Assembly (NCBI GenBank): GCA_036267355.1
Contig: DATAWG010000130.1
Coordinates: 1 to 64,000, forward strand
DNA: 64,000 nt
Direction of reading: 5' to 3'
DNA from: Pirellulales bacterium
GTDB taxonomy: Bacteria; Planctomycetota; Planctomycetia; Pirellulales; DATAWG01
In this document: positions 24,098-31,923 of the stretch, piece by piece
Layout of the letters: each line of letters begins with the position of its first letter
How positions within the stretch are numbered: the first letter of the stretch is position 1
The notes under the pieces: generated by a model
Seen by the model: only the letters and a program-made list of their open reading frames with translations
The model's database searches: none
What the model was told of the DNA's origin: nothing
Made by a program: the position numbers and the translations under genes

Positions 24098-25507
24098 TTA
24101 ATTCGGGCGAGCCGCCGCCATCGACAGCGATTGCAGATACGGAACCGGCGCGCTGCCGAGCGCGTTGAGCACCGTGCCGCCGGCGGTGAAGCAATGAGTC
24201 ACCCAGTCGGGCTTGCCATATTTTTCGAGCGCGGTGCCCCCCTCGCCACCACCGACGTACACGTCGACACCGGCGTCTTTCATCCGCTTCAATTGATTGA
24301 TGAATTGCCGAGTCCCGTTTTCGAATCGAGGGTCTTCGAACATCCCGAACACACCGTTGTGAAAAGCGACCGGCGCCGACGCCCCGCCCAATTGCGGCCG
24401 CACCGATTCGAGGAATTCGCCGATTTTCCGCTCGAACAGTGCGCTCGTTTCCGGGCCGACATCGAATTGCTGCTCGCCCGGGCCGATCGTTTTCGACACC
24501 CGGCCGTCGCCGAGCACGAAATCGACCGGCAGCACGAATTGGATTCCCTTTTCTCGCCCGGCCGAAATCATTCGCCGGGCCTGCTCGATTCGTTCCGGAC
24601 CGATGTAAAAAGGCTTGTCGTTTTGCGTTTCCTCCTCCGCCAAGCCGAGGCCAAAGGTGGCGCCGTCGAGCTGAGCGGCGGCTTTCTTCAATGCCATTGC
24701 GAGCGAACCGGCCGCAAGCACCCAACGAATCGTTCCGCGATCGATCATCGCTTGCAGATCGTCGAGCTTATCGATTTTCAAGCCGCTGAACACGACCAAT
24801 TGCGTTTTCAGGCAGCGGCGCATCGGGCCATCGAATTCTGATCCGACATAGCGTCCCAACGCAACCCGATCCATCGCCGCTGGAACAACGGTCGAAGAAC
24901 TGTCCAAACTCCCGGCCGAAAGCGCTTCGTTGACATAAGCGCGTGCGATCTTGGTCGCAAACTCGTTCGCAAATTTGGCCAGATGAGGCACGAGCGCCGG
25001 CAGATCGTCGGGCGCCGCGTCCCAAAGCACACGTTCGACCTTATAGCGACGTGTATTGTCGAACACGACAACCCCGCCCGGCGGGCAATCGGCCACCGCC
25101 GCGGCCGCCGGAGCACGGATCACCAGCGCTTCGTCGTCGAGCCAATCGGAAACCAGCGGCGCCTTCATATCGAGCAACCGCCCAATTCGAGCGGCAACGG
25201 CTTTCAACGAGCCCTCCGGTTTGCGGCCGATATGGCCGAAGATCACTTGCCTCCAACCGTGATCAATTCCGAAGCGCAGAGTATCGACCATCGATCGGAG
25301 CCGCTGGTCGCCTTGTCCGATTTCCGCCCCCGGCTTTGCATCGAGGTCGCCGCGGACCAACACGGCCGTCCCGCTGGGTAAGTTGCCGAGCGTTTCGAGC
25401 CGCGGCACTTCGGCGAGATATTGCTCGAGCGATTTTCGCGGAGCGGAAGAATCGGCCCCGAGAAGGGCGCGGCACCACGTTAGCATCGATTCATTGGAAA
25501 CGGCCAT
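24098..25507 (-). CDS. Divergent phosphoglycerate kinase homologue
   Basis: 469 residues, longer than the usual about 395-415. The two-domain kinase fold is recognisable from diverged versions of its motifs: RGDLDAKPG for RVDFNVP, GHIGRKPEGS for SHLGRPKG, FDNTRRYKVE for ENLRFYxEE, HNGVFGMFE for NGPxGVFE and VGGGEGGTALEKYG for the nucleotide-binding GGGDxxxAVxKxG. Several catalytic positions keep Arg or Gly, but the Asp of GGGD is Glu, and the N-terminal substrate loop is altered. It may be a catalytically changed paralogue, with the housekeeping enzyme elsewhere. The ATG at 25507 has GGAG 7 nt upstream. Stand-alone gene; actual activity unknown. Confidence 0.82.
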   Translation of the reverse strand: MAVSNESMLTWCRALLGADSSAPRKSLEQYLAEVPRLETLGNLPSGTAVLVRGDLDAKPGAEIGQGDQRLRSMVDTLRFGIDHGWRQVIFGHIGRKPEGSLKAVAARIGRLLDMKAPLVSDWLDDEALVIRAPAAAAVADCPPGGVVVFDNTRRYKVERVLWDAAPDDLPALVPHLAKFANEFATKIARAYVNEALSAGSLDSSSTVVPAAMDRVALGRYVGSEFDGPMRRCLKTQLVVFSGLKIDKLDDLQAMIDRGTIRWVLAAGSLAMALKKAAAQLDGATFGLGLAEEETQNDKPFYIGPERIEQARRMISAGREKGIQFVLPVDFVLGDGRVSKTIGPGEQQFDVGPETSALFERKIGEFLESVRPQLGGASAPVAFHNGVFGMFEDPRFENGTRQFINQLKRMKDAGVDVYVGGGEGGTALEKYGKPDWVTHCFTAGGTVLNALGSAPVPYLQSLSMAAARPN

Positions 25508-25631
25508 GACGCAACTCCAATCTGCCAATTCAAGACACGACAAACGCACGACCAGCGGCGCATTAGAATAGCAAAACCCTGAGAAATGTCACCCCAGTTC
25601 AAATCGACGCGATATTGCTTGGCATGGGACG

Positions 25632-26009
25632 ATGGAAAAAGTTGCCGATGCGCGACGTTGGACCCACTGGACGGATAATTATTTCGTAGCGTCCGCGAAT
25701 TTGCGCAGCATCGTTGCGAAGCGGCAGTCGATGTGGCGGGTAATCGTGCGGATTTCGTATTTTCGCGACGCCGGTTCCCAACTGCGGAACAACCACGTGG
25801 CGCCTTTCTTCGCTGCGCTCGGCCTTCAGAACACAGCCACCGGCACGTTCGAATCCCCGGCGGTTGACCGGATTCAAGCAGCAAATCAGCGTTCGCAAGT
25901 ATTACAGGCAGTCGCAAATCCTCAGCAGTTTCCCGAGGTTCACGCACTGGCCGCGCTAAAGCACTTGTGGGTATACATTGACCAAGCACACGTCTCTGCC
26001 GCCAGCTAA
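25632..26009 (+). CDS. Small hypothetical protein
   Basis: 125 residues with mixed composition (MEKVADARRW..., ending HVSAAS), more protein-like than the opposite frame. A central part (LRSIVAKRQSMWRVIVRISYF then NNHVAPFFAALGL) predicts strands and helices; the C-terminal third is helical. No family, signal or membrane segment is recognised. The ribosome site is weak. It is followed 25 nt later by another small gene on the same strand, which suggests a two-gene unit. Base composition is slightly less GC-rich than the neighbours. Moderate support only. Confidence 0.5.
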   Translation: MEKVADARRWTHWTDNYFVASANLRSIVAKRQSMWRVIVRISYFRDAGSQLRNNHVAPFFAALGLQNTATGTFESPAVDRIQAANQRSQVLQAVANPQQFPEVHALAALKHLWVYIDQAHVSAAS

Positions 26010-26034
26010 ACCGTCGAACTATTGGAGGGCGATG

Positions 26035-26241
26035 ATGTCTCAATACCTTATCACCGGCGAGGACACGGAAGACACGTACGACGCGACCGACAATCTCGAC
26101 GAAGCAATTCGCATCGCAAACGCGTTGGTGCGAAACGGACACGAGGGCGGCCCAGTCTTCATCGAGCGAGATGGGCTGAATATCTGGCAATTCGCGCGAT
26201 TGCAGAATGGCGATGTCGAAGAAAAGCGGCTTGTGGCCTGA
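26035..26241 (+). CDS. Small acidic hypothetical protein
   Basis: 68 residues, MSQYLITGEDTEDTYD... to ...VEEKRLVA. A GGAGG ribosome site lies 6 nt before ATG 26035; the adjacent ATG at 26032 would be only 3 nt away, so I prefer the second. The protein is acidic, has a helix around DEAIRIANALVRNG and an IWQF segment, and resembles a small domain of antitoxin or adapter size, but no family is recognised. It is closely spaced with the preceding small gene and convergent with mtaB. Confidence 0.68.
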   Translation: MSQYLITGEDTEDTYDATDNLDEAIRIANALVRNGHEGGPVFIERDGLNIWQFARLQNGDVEEKRLVA

Positions 26242-26280
26242 TCCGCTTTTTCGGCAGCACGTTGATCGCCACGCATTGAA

Positions 26281-27645
26281 CTATCCGGCCACGCCGATGA
26301 TCCGATCGCCGCGGACCTCGCTGGCAACCACTTCGCGAAACTGCCGCCGTTGCGCCGGAGTGCCGACGAGTTCCACCGGCGCATAGCGGCATGCCGTGCC
26401 GATCATTTGACCGGGCCGCTCGGGCACCGGCGATTCAACCAGCACTTGCAATCGCCGGCCGATGAGTTGTCGAAAATATCGATCGCGCAGCTCGACTTCC
26501 AACCCCGCCAGCCGCCGGCAGCGCTCGGCCTTCACTTCCGGCGGCACCTGCCCGACCATCGCCGCCGCAGCCGTTCCCGGCCGGGCGCTGAACGGGAAAA
26601 TGTGAAGCTTCGAAAATCCGACTTCGCGCGCCAAATCGCATGTGGCTTGAAAATCGGCCTCCGTTTCGCCCGGAAAGCCGACAATGATATCGGTCGTCAG
26701 CGCCGGCGCGTCCAGCATCGATTGCGCCAGCCGGCAACGGTCGAGAAAACGTTTCGGGCCCCACCGCCGGCGCATCCGCCGCAAGATCGCTTCCGAGCCG
26801 CTTTGCATCGATACATGCAAGTGTGGGCAAATCCTTTGCGGCCACGCTGCCATCACAGCGAGCAACTCGCGCGTCACCTCCGTGGCCTCGATGCTCGAAA
26901 GCCGCAAGCGAAATTCCGCGCCTGAGCGAGGACCGCGGACTGGCTCATTTTGCGATGCACTGGGAGCAAAATGCGCCTGTTCCCCGCGCTGCGGGCGGCC
27001 TCCGGTTAGACCCTTCGCAATCCGCTCAACCAAACTCGCGAGGCGCAGCCATTCCGATTTCGCTCGCCCGCGATTCTGTTCGACGCCGTAATGCCCCAGA
27101 TGAATTCCGGTGAGCACGATCTCGCGAAAACCATCCGCCACGAGCCGACTGACCTCGTCGACAATTTCCTGCGGCGGCCGGCTGGCGAAGTGCGGCCGAA
27201 TTTGCGGAATAATGCAAAAGCTGCAACGAAGCAAGCAGCCATCTTGCACCTTGACATACGCCCGCTGTCGATTGGCGAACGTCGAGATGCCGCTTGGAAT
27301 ATCCACCACGCCGAAACGCCCAAGCAGGTCGGGCAGTTCGCGTTTGTCCGTCACCACTTCGGCGACGCCCGGCAATCGGGCCACTTCCTCGGCCGCGCGG
27401 GTGGCGTAGCAGCCCATCACCACGATCCGAGCCCGCGGATTGTGCTTGGCGAGTTGCCGAATCGTCTGCCGGCTCTTGGCGTCCCCCTCCACGGTCACCG
27501 TGCACGTGTTCACGACGCACAGGTCGGCCGATTCGTCGCGTTCCGCATCGCGAAAACCGGCCCGCAATAGCCCTTGCCGCACGTATTCCGTCTCATACTG
27601 ATTCACCTTGCAGCCGAGCGTGACGGTGCGAAGAATGCCAGGCAT
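26281..27645 (-). CDS. mtaB: MtaB-type tRNA methylthiotransferase with in-frame repeat insertion
   Basis: 454 residues, a radical-SAM methylthiotransferase that in the family converts t6A37 to ms2t6A37 in tRNA. The N-terminal MTTase domain has cluster-binding cysteines C12 (LGCKVNQYE), C48 (NTCTV) and C79 (MGCYATR). The radical-SAM motif is CLLRCSFC (C137, C141, C144). GFPGETEADF and the TRAM-like C-terminus follow. Between LVERIAKGL and RLRLSSIEATE, where relatives are nearly continuous, about 30 extra residues (about 213-243) are encoded by a repeat element (family F, 26935-26984). The ATG at 27645 gives the family N-terminus and follows a C-rich tract with no Shine-Dalgarno site. The insertion is in frame, so function may be retained. 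Confidence 0.93.
   Translation of the reverse strand: MPGILRTVTLGCKVNQYETEYVRQGLLRAGFRDAERDESADLCVVNTCTVTVEGDAKSRQTIRQLAKHNPRARIVVMGCYATRAAEEVARLPGVAEVVTDKRELPDLLGRFGVVDIPSGISTFANRQRAYVKVQDGCLLRCSFCIIPQIRPHFASRPPQEIVDEVSRLVADGFREIVLTGIHLGHYGVEQNRGRAKSEWLRLASLVERIAKGLTGGRPQRGEQAHFAPSASQNEPVRGPRSGAEFRLRLSSIEATEVTRELLAVMAAWPQRICPHLHVSMQSGSEAILRRMRRRWGPKRFLDRCRLAQSMLDAPALTTDIIVGFPGETEADFQATCDLAREVGFSKLHIFPFSARPGTAAAAMVGQVPPEVKAERCRRLAGLEVELRDRYFRQLIGRRLQVLVESPVPERPGQMIGTACRYAPVELVGTPAQRRQFREVVASEVRGDRIIGVAG
26935..26984. repeat. Family F hairpin element inside mtaB
   Basis: Arms 26935-26953 and 26966-26984 (19 nt each) flank a 12-nt loop. The element lies wholly within the mtaB frame. The same 19-12-19 geometry is seen at 28286-28335, 29994-30043 and 55991-56040. 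Confidence 0.85.
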
Positions 27646-27680
27646 GGGGGAGGAAAGGGTGAGGGTGAGGGTGAGGTGAC
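27646..27680 (-). promoter_or_regulatory. C-rich start-abutting tract upstream of mtaB
   Basis: On the minus strand it is a run of CACCCT and CCCTCA units that ends directly at the ATG at 27645. No Shine-Dalgarno sequence is present. It belongs to the same class as the tracts before ubiD, serS and moxR. Confidence 0.6.
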
Positions 27681-27683
27681 AGC

Positions 27684-27753
27684 GACACGCGAAACCGCAA
27701 GCGAGCTTCATTCCTGGGCGGCGGCTTGCTGCTCGCTTGCGGTTTCGCGCGTC
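27684..27753. repeat. Palindromic element, family B (GCGAAACCGCAAGCG arms)
   Basis: The 22-nt arms at 27684-27705 and 27732-27753 differ by one base and surround a 26-nt spacer. The total is 70 bp. Related elements are at 36549-36616 and 50386-50454. It lies between mtaB's C-rich leader and the clpS gene. Confidence 0.85.
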
Positions 27754-27796
27754 CTCTAGACTGCAGCCTCCAGCCTGCAGCCTCAAGCCTATAGCC

Positions 27797-28174
27797 TCAC
27801 ACCGACGGCTCGATTGTTGCCGACATGGATCCTTTGCAGCCGGCCGAGAGGTCGTCTTTACCGAAGGCGTGGATTTGGTCGCGCTTCAACTCGGCGTGCT
27901 CGCGAGTCGTTGTCAAAACGATGGCCTTGCCTCGGGTGTCGACTTCTTTCGCCAACTGAAAGCCGCGCTCCGGCGGATGGCCGAAAAGCTTTTGGAGCAT
28001 CGCGATGACGTAGTTGTAGCTGTGGTCGTTGTCGTCCCAGAGGATGACATGATACGGTGGCTGACGCTTCGGCTTGCTGCGCTTGTCCGTCTTGGTCGTT
28101 CGTTCGGTCTGAACGGCCGGCTCTTGCGTTTGAACCGGCGGTTCGGCCACGGCCGCTTCTTGTTGATCCGCCAC
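27797..28174 (-). CDS. clpS: ClpS-type adaptor of the ClpAP/ClpCP protease
   Basis: About 125 residues. The ClpS core is complete: YHVILWDDNDHSYNYV, MLQKLFGH, AKEVDTRGKAIV and HAELKRDQIHAFG. ClpS delivers N-degron substrates to the Clp AAA+ unfoldase. A charged, flexible N-terminal tail of about 40 residues precedes it. I prefer the GTG at 28174 (AGGG 6 nt before). The frame also offers ATG 28219, but a TATAAT box at 28231-28236 (minus strand) would then overlap its leader. No clpA lies adjacent in the window. Confidence 0.9.
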   Translation of the reverse strand: MADQQEAAVAEPPVQTQEPAVQTERTTKTDKRSKPKRQPPYHVILWDDNDHSYNYVIAMLQKLFGHPPERGFQLAKEVDTRGKAIVLTTTREHAELKRDQIHAFGKDDLSAGCKGSMSATIEPSV

Positions 28175-28230
28175 GGCAAACCCTAGTGATATTCGCGAGT
28201 GAATGATAGTCGCCGCCAAACGACATCGCT

Positions 28231-28236
28231 ATTATA
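28231..28236 (-). promoter_or_regulatory. Putative -10 box for clpS
   Basis: On the minus strand the sequence is TATAAT within CGCTATAATAGCG. No convincing -35 is seen; the region 17 nt upstream is part of a GGGTTAG-type low-complexity tract. It would give a leader of about 50 nt to the GTG start at 28174. Confidence 0.4.
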
Positions 28237-28580
28237 GCGAAGGCAAGGGCGAGGGGTTAGGGCGAGGGATTAGGGTGACGGGTTAGTGGGACTGTCCCTT
28301 TTTGCGGAATCCGCGGAGCAAAAGGGGACCGTCCCCCTCCGCCCCACTATTCGGGCTCACTCGGAAAAAAGCTCGGCGGTGAGCGTTAGGCACGAAGGCA
28401 GACAAAGGCCAAGGGCCACAGGTCGGAGGAAGAGCAGTGCAACGGACGGCGACGCGAAAACCGCAAGCGCCGGTGAACGATCGTCGCGAGGTACTAGATC
28501 TTCAGCCCCCACCCAAACCTCTCACCCTACCCCCTCACCCTATCCCCTAACCCTATCCCCTAACACTACCCCCTACCCCC
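28237..28580. other. Divergent clpS/dipeptidase region with C-rich tract and hairpin
   Basis: A G-rich (minus-strand C-rich) tract lies at 28240-28283, upstream of the clpS promoter. A family F element is at 28286-28335 and a half copy of family B is at about 28453-28470. A long C-rich tract of CCCTAA/ACCCCCT-type units (28505-28580) runs right up to the ATG of the dipeptidase with no spacing. No other gene is seen. Confidence 0.6.
28286..28335. repeat. Family F hairpin element (19-12-19)
   Basis: Arms 28286-28304 and 28317-28335 are imperfect inverted copies ending in TTTTTGC and GCAAAAGG. The 12-nt loop differs from the other copies. Confidence 0.75.
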
Positions 28581-29990
28581 ATGCCCGATCTCGACGCTTA
28601 TCTCGACCAAAACGCCGCGCGATTCGAAGACGATCTGTGCCAACTGCTTCGCATTCCGAGCATCAGCGCCGACACGGCCCGCCGCGGCGACGTCGATCGA
28701 GCAGCGGATTGGGTGCTCGGGCAGTTTCAATCGCTCGGCCTGCACGCTGAAAAAATCCCAACCGCCGGCAATCCGTTGATCTATGCCGAATCGCCGCCGG
28801 TCGAGGATATGCCGGTGGCGCTCGTCTACGGCCACTACGATGTTCAGCCGGTCGATCCGCTTTCGGAATGGACCACGCCGCCGTTCGAGCCGACCCGCCG
28901 CAATGGCAATATCTATGCCCGCGGCGCGACCGACGACAAAGGCCAGATGCTCACCCACATCAAAGGCACCGAGGCGTGGCTCAAGACCACCGGCAAGCTG
29001 CCGATCCAGCTCAAGTTTCTGATCGAAGGGGAAGAGGAAGTCGGCAGCAACAATCTCGATCCCTTCATCGCTGCGAATAAACAAAAGCTGGCCTGCGATG
29101 TGGTCGTAATCAGCGATTCGAGCCAGTTCGCACCCGGCAAGCCGGCGATCACCTACGGCCTGCGCGGTATTGCCTACTACGAAGTGCGTCTGACCGGCCC
29201 GAAACAAGATCTGCACTCGGGCACATTCGGCGGCGGCGTGACCAATCCGGCCAATGTGCTGTGCCGCATGTTGGCCGCGCTCGTTGATTCCGACGGTCGA
29301 GTGCTGGTGCCGGGATTTTACGATTCCGTCGTGCCGCTGACCGATGCCGAGCGCCATCAGTTTCGCGAACTGCCGTTCGACGAAAATGCGTTCATGCATC
29401 AGCTCGGCGTTTCGGGCCTCTCGGGCGAAGCCGGCTACACCACGCTGGAGCGCCGCTGGGCTCGACCGACGTGCGACATCAATGGCCTATGGAGCGGCTA
29501 TCAAGGCGAAGGGGCCAAGACCGTGCTACCCGCTCGGGCCGGCGCGAAATTCAGTTTCCGCTTGGTGCCGAATCAAGATCCACAGCGAATCTCGGCATCG
29601 CTGGAAAGAATGCTCCGCGCGACGCTCCCGCCCGGATTGAGGATGGAATTGATCGACACGCACGGCGCGCCGGGCGTGGTCGTGCCGCTGGAAAGCCCGT
29701 TCATGGCCGCAGCCGCGGAGGCGATTCGCCGGGCGTTCGAAGCCAAGCCGGTATTCATTCGCGAAGGGGGCTCGATTCCCGTTGTCGGCGCCTTCCACGA
29801 TCAGCTTGGAGTCGATACGCTGCTCTTGGGCTGGGGCCTGGACGACGACAACACGCACAGCCCCAACGAAAAATTCAACCTCGCCGACTTCCACCGCGGC
29901 ATCCGCGCCAGCGCCTACCTGTGGGCCGAACTAGCGAAAACCCGCGGCGATTGCCCGCTGGCGGAAGAAGCCGGATTAGGGTTGAGCTGA
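28581..29990 (+). CDS. M20-family dipeptidase/peptidase
   Basis: 469 residues of the M20 zinc peptidase family (carnosine dipeptidase/DapE type). The zinc ligands and catalytic residues are in place: H85 in GHYDVQP with D87 (catalytic), the bridging D118 in GATDDKG, the general-base glutamates E152/E153 in EGEEEVGS, D179 in VISDSSQ and H near the end (DNTHSPNEK). The dimerisation/lid domain is between about 190 and 395. It probably cleaves dipeptides or related amides in the cytoplasm. The ATG at 28581 follows a long C-rich tract with no gap and no ribosome site. A hairpin element begins 4 nt after the stop. Confidence 0.94.
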   Translation: MPDLDAYLDQNAARFEDDLCQLLRIPSISADTARRGDVDRAADWVLGQFQSLGLHAEKIPTAGNPLIYAESPPVEDMPVALVYGHYDVQPVDPLSEWTTPPFEPTRRNGNIYARGATDDKGQMLTHIKGTEAWLKTTGKLPIQLKFLIEGEEEVGSNNLDPFIAANKQKLACDVVVISDSSQFAPGKPAITYGLRGIAYYEVRLTGPKQDLHSGTFGGGVTNPANVLCRMLAALVDSDGRVLVPGFYDSVVPLTDAERHQFRELPFDENAFMHQLGVSGLSGEAGYTTLERRWARPTCDINGLWSGYQGEGAKTVLPARAGAKFSFRLVPNQDPQRISASLERMLRATLPPGLRMELIDTHGAPGVVVPLESPFMAAAAEAIRRAFEAKPVFIREGGSIPVVGAFHDQLGVDTLLLGWGLDDDNTHSPNEKFNLADFHRGIRASAYLWAELAKTRGDCPLAEEAGLGLS

Positions 29991-29993
29991 ACC

Positions 29994-30112
29994 GGGGACT
30001 GGCTCATTTTGCGATGCCTTGTGAGCAAAATGTGCCTGTCCCCCTTGCCCAGCCATTTTGCGATGCCTTGTGAGCAAAATGTGTCTGTCCCCCTTGCCCA
30101 GCCATTTTGCGT
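29994..30112. repeat. Tandem family F hairpin elements
   Basis: A complete element (29994-30012 and 30025-30043, 12-nt loop) is followed by a partial copy with the same loop and right arm (right arm 30074-30092) and a third fragment near 30102-30112. It starts just behind the dipeptidase stop. It has no T-run, but it could stabilise the 3' end of the transcript. Confidence 0.8.
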
Positions 30113-30179
30113 TCGCCATTAGTCATTCATGCTTCGTCATTCTTATAGACATTCGTCATTAGACATTCGTCATTCCCTC

Positions 30180-30206
30180 TGTCCCCTCACCCTTTCCCTT
30201 TCCCCG
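30180..30206 (+). promoter_or_regulatory. C-rich start-abutting tract before serS
   Basis: A pyrimidine-rich run of CCCTCACCC and CCCTTTCCC type ends 2 nt before the ATG at 30209. No Shine-Dalgarno site is seen. Confidence 0.6.
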
Positions 30207-30208
30207 CC

Positions 30209-31492
30209 ATGCTCGACCGCCGCTTTATCGTCGAAAACGTCGAACTCGTGACTCGCAACACCGCCACGCGCGGCTCGAAAGCCGATGTCGCGCGGTTCGT
30301 CGGGCTCGAAGCCCAACGCAAGGCCAAGCAAACCGAGTCCGACGAACTGAATCGCAAAGCGAACGAGGTCAGCAAATCGATCGGGCAAACCAAAGATCCC
30401 GCCGAGCGCGAGGCCCGCAAAGCCGAGGGCCGCCGCCTGCGCGAGCAATGCACCGCCGCCGAGGCCGAGCTCGCCAAAATTGCCCAAGAGGCCGACGCAA
30501 TCCTGCGCGCCATTCCGAACCTCACGCATCCCGCTGCCCCGATCGGCGCCGACGATCAGGCGAATCTCGAACTCCGCCGCGGCAAGACGCCGCTGCCAAC
30601 GTTCAATTTCAAACCGCTCGACCATGTGCAGCTTGCGGAAAAGCTGGATCTGATCGATTTCGAGTCCGGCGCGAAAGTCGCCGGCCACGGTTTTTATTTC
30701 CTCAAGAACGAAACGGTGCTGCTCGAATTGGCGATGCAGCGTTACGCCGTCGATCTCTTGATGCGCGAAGGTTTCACGCCCACGATCACGCCCGACTTGG
30801 CCCGCAACGAAATCTTGCAAGGCATCGGCTTCACGCCGCGCGGCCCGGAAACGCAAATCTATAGCATCGCCGATTCCGACCTGAGCCTCGTGGCCACGGC
30901 CGAGATCACGCTCGGCGGCCTGCTGGCCGACACGGTGCTCGAGGAAGAGGGCCTGCCGCTGAAATTCTGCGGCATCAGCCATTGCTACCGCACCGAAGCC
31001 GGCGCCCACGGCCGCGCGACCCGCGGGCTATACCGCGTTCATCAGTTCACGAAGATCGAGATGTTCGCCTTCACGCTCCCCGACAAAAGCGACGCCATGC
31101 TCGACTACCTTTGCGAACTGGAATGCCGAATTTTCGACGGCCTCGGCATTCCGTATCGCGTGGTCGATACTGCAACGGGCGATCTCGGCGGCCCAGCCTA
31201 TCGCAAATTTGATTTAGAAGCCTGGATGCCGGGCCGTGGCGAATCCGGCGAATTCGGCGAAGTGACGAGCACCTCGAACTGCACCGACTACCAATCCCGC
31301 CGCCTCGGCATCCGCTACCGCAAAGGCACGGAAAAAGGCACCCATTTCGTCCACACCCTAAACGGCACCGCCATCGCCATCAGCCGCGGCCTGATCGCCA
31401 TCTTGGAAAATTATCAATTGCCCGACGGATCAATCCTGGTGCCGGAGGTGTTGCGGACATGGGTGGGCAAGGAAGTGATTGAGCGGCGGTGA
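30209..31492 (+). CDS. serS: Seryl-tRNA synthetase
   Basis: 427 residues, class II aminoacyl-tRNA synthetase that charges tRNA-Ser. Residues 1-110 form the long antiparallel coiled coil (charged E/K/A-rich segment around 25-100). The core has motif 2 (FxTEAGAHGRATRGLYRVHQF, with the catalytic Arg), the serine-binding TAEITL segment at about 230, and motif 3 in NGTAIAISRGLIAILENYQ. Length is as expected. The start at 30209 (MLDRRFIVEN) is conserved in the family and has a C-rich leader. Essential housekeeping gene; nothing unusual in the protein. Confidence 0.98.
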   Translation: MLDRRFIVENVELVTRNTATRGSKADVARFVGLEAQRKAKQTESDELNRKANEVSKSIGQTKDPAEREARKAEGRRLREQCTAAEAELAKIAQEADAILRAIPNLTHPAAPIGADDQANLELRRGKTPLPTFNFKPLDHVQLAEKLDLIDFESGAKVAGHGFYFLKNETVLLELAMQRYAVDLLMREGFTPTITPDLARNEILQGIGFTPRGPETQIYSIADSDLSLVATAEITLGGLLADTVLEEEGLPLKFCGISHCYRTEAGAHGRATRGLYRVHQFTKIEMFAFTLPDKSDAMLDYLCELECRIFDGLGIPYRVVDTATGDLGGPAYRKFDLEAWMPGRGESGEFGEVTSTSNCTDYQSRRLGIRYRKGTEKGTHFVHTLNGTAIAISRGLIAILENYQLPDGSILVPEVLRTWVGKEVIERR

Positions 31493-31640
31493 GTGCGGCC
31501 CGGACACGCTGCAAAGTGCGGAGGTCGAAATAAACAATTCCAGTGAATCCGGCGATGGCCCGATCACGATTTGGAATTGGCAACGCCGGCTTCCGATTCT
31601 GCTTTGGTCCCTTGGTGCGTGAGCCTGCTCATCGCCGTCG

Positions 31641-31735
31641 AAAGCGGAGGATTGAAGGAGCAGCGTTTTAGCGGCGTCTGATTGCGCGCGAGAGCGAATC
31701 GGCATCGCCGCCGGCACACGGAGTGTGCCTACTAC
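31641..31735. repeat. Direct repeat unit 1 (about 95 bp)
   Basis: Matches 31823-31917 with only a few differences; each copy ends in a family A palindrome. Unit spacing is 182 bp. Confidence 0.85.
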
Positions 31736-31761
31736 GTAGCAGGCATACTCCGTATGCCGTC
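31736..31761. repeat. Family A arm with compensated palindrome
   Basis: The arm carries GGCATACTCCGTATGCC (31742-31758). With the palindrome before it (31713-31729) it forms a back-to-back junction like that at 4226-4274. About 60 nt of the following sequence also match that locus. Confidence 0.8.
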
Positions 31762-31822
31762 GGCCACTTGAAACGCGTGCCACCATCCTGTCGAGCGTTT
31801 CGAGCGCGAGCAAGAATGAAGC

Positions 31823-31917
31823 AAAGCGGAGGATTGAAGGAGCAGCGTTTTAGCGGGATCTGATTGCGCGCGAGAGCGAATCGGCGTCGCCGCCGGCACA
31901 CGGAGTGTGCCTACTAC
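31823..31917. repeat. Direct repeat unit 2 (about 95 bp)
   Basis: Second copy of the unit at 31641-31735. It ends just before the stop codon of the squalene-cyclase-like gene (31924). Confidence 0.85.
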
Positions 31918-31923
31918 AATCAG

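Larger units (their letters stand above)
31493..31923. other. Repeat-filled gap behind serS
   Basis: No gene is seen. It contains a direct duplication (31641-31735 and 31823-31917, about 95 bp with a few differences) and three family A palindromes (31713-31729, 31742-31758, 31895-31911), one of the compensated type. Confidence 0.75.

Noticed and set aside
25846-25870. tRNA T-loop-like sequence GTTCGAATCCCC
   Set aside because: The flanking bases do not form a T-stem, and no acceptor, D or anticodon arm fits; it lies in an open frame.
28505-28580. Telomere-like CCCTAA repeats suggesting a linear replicon end
   Set aside because: The tract is short, internal and one of several similar tracts at start codons; coding continues on both sides.
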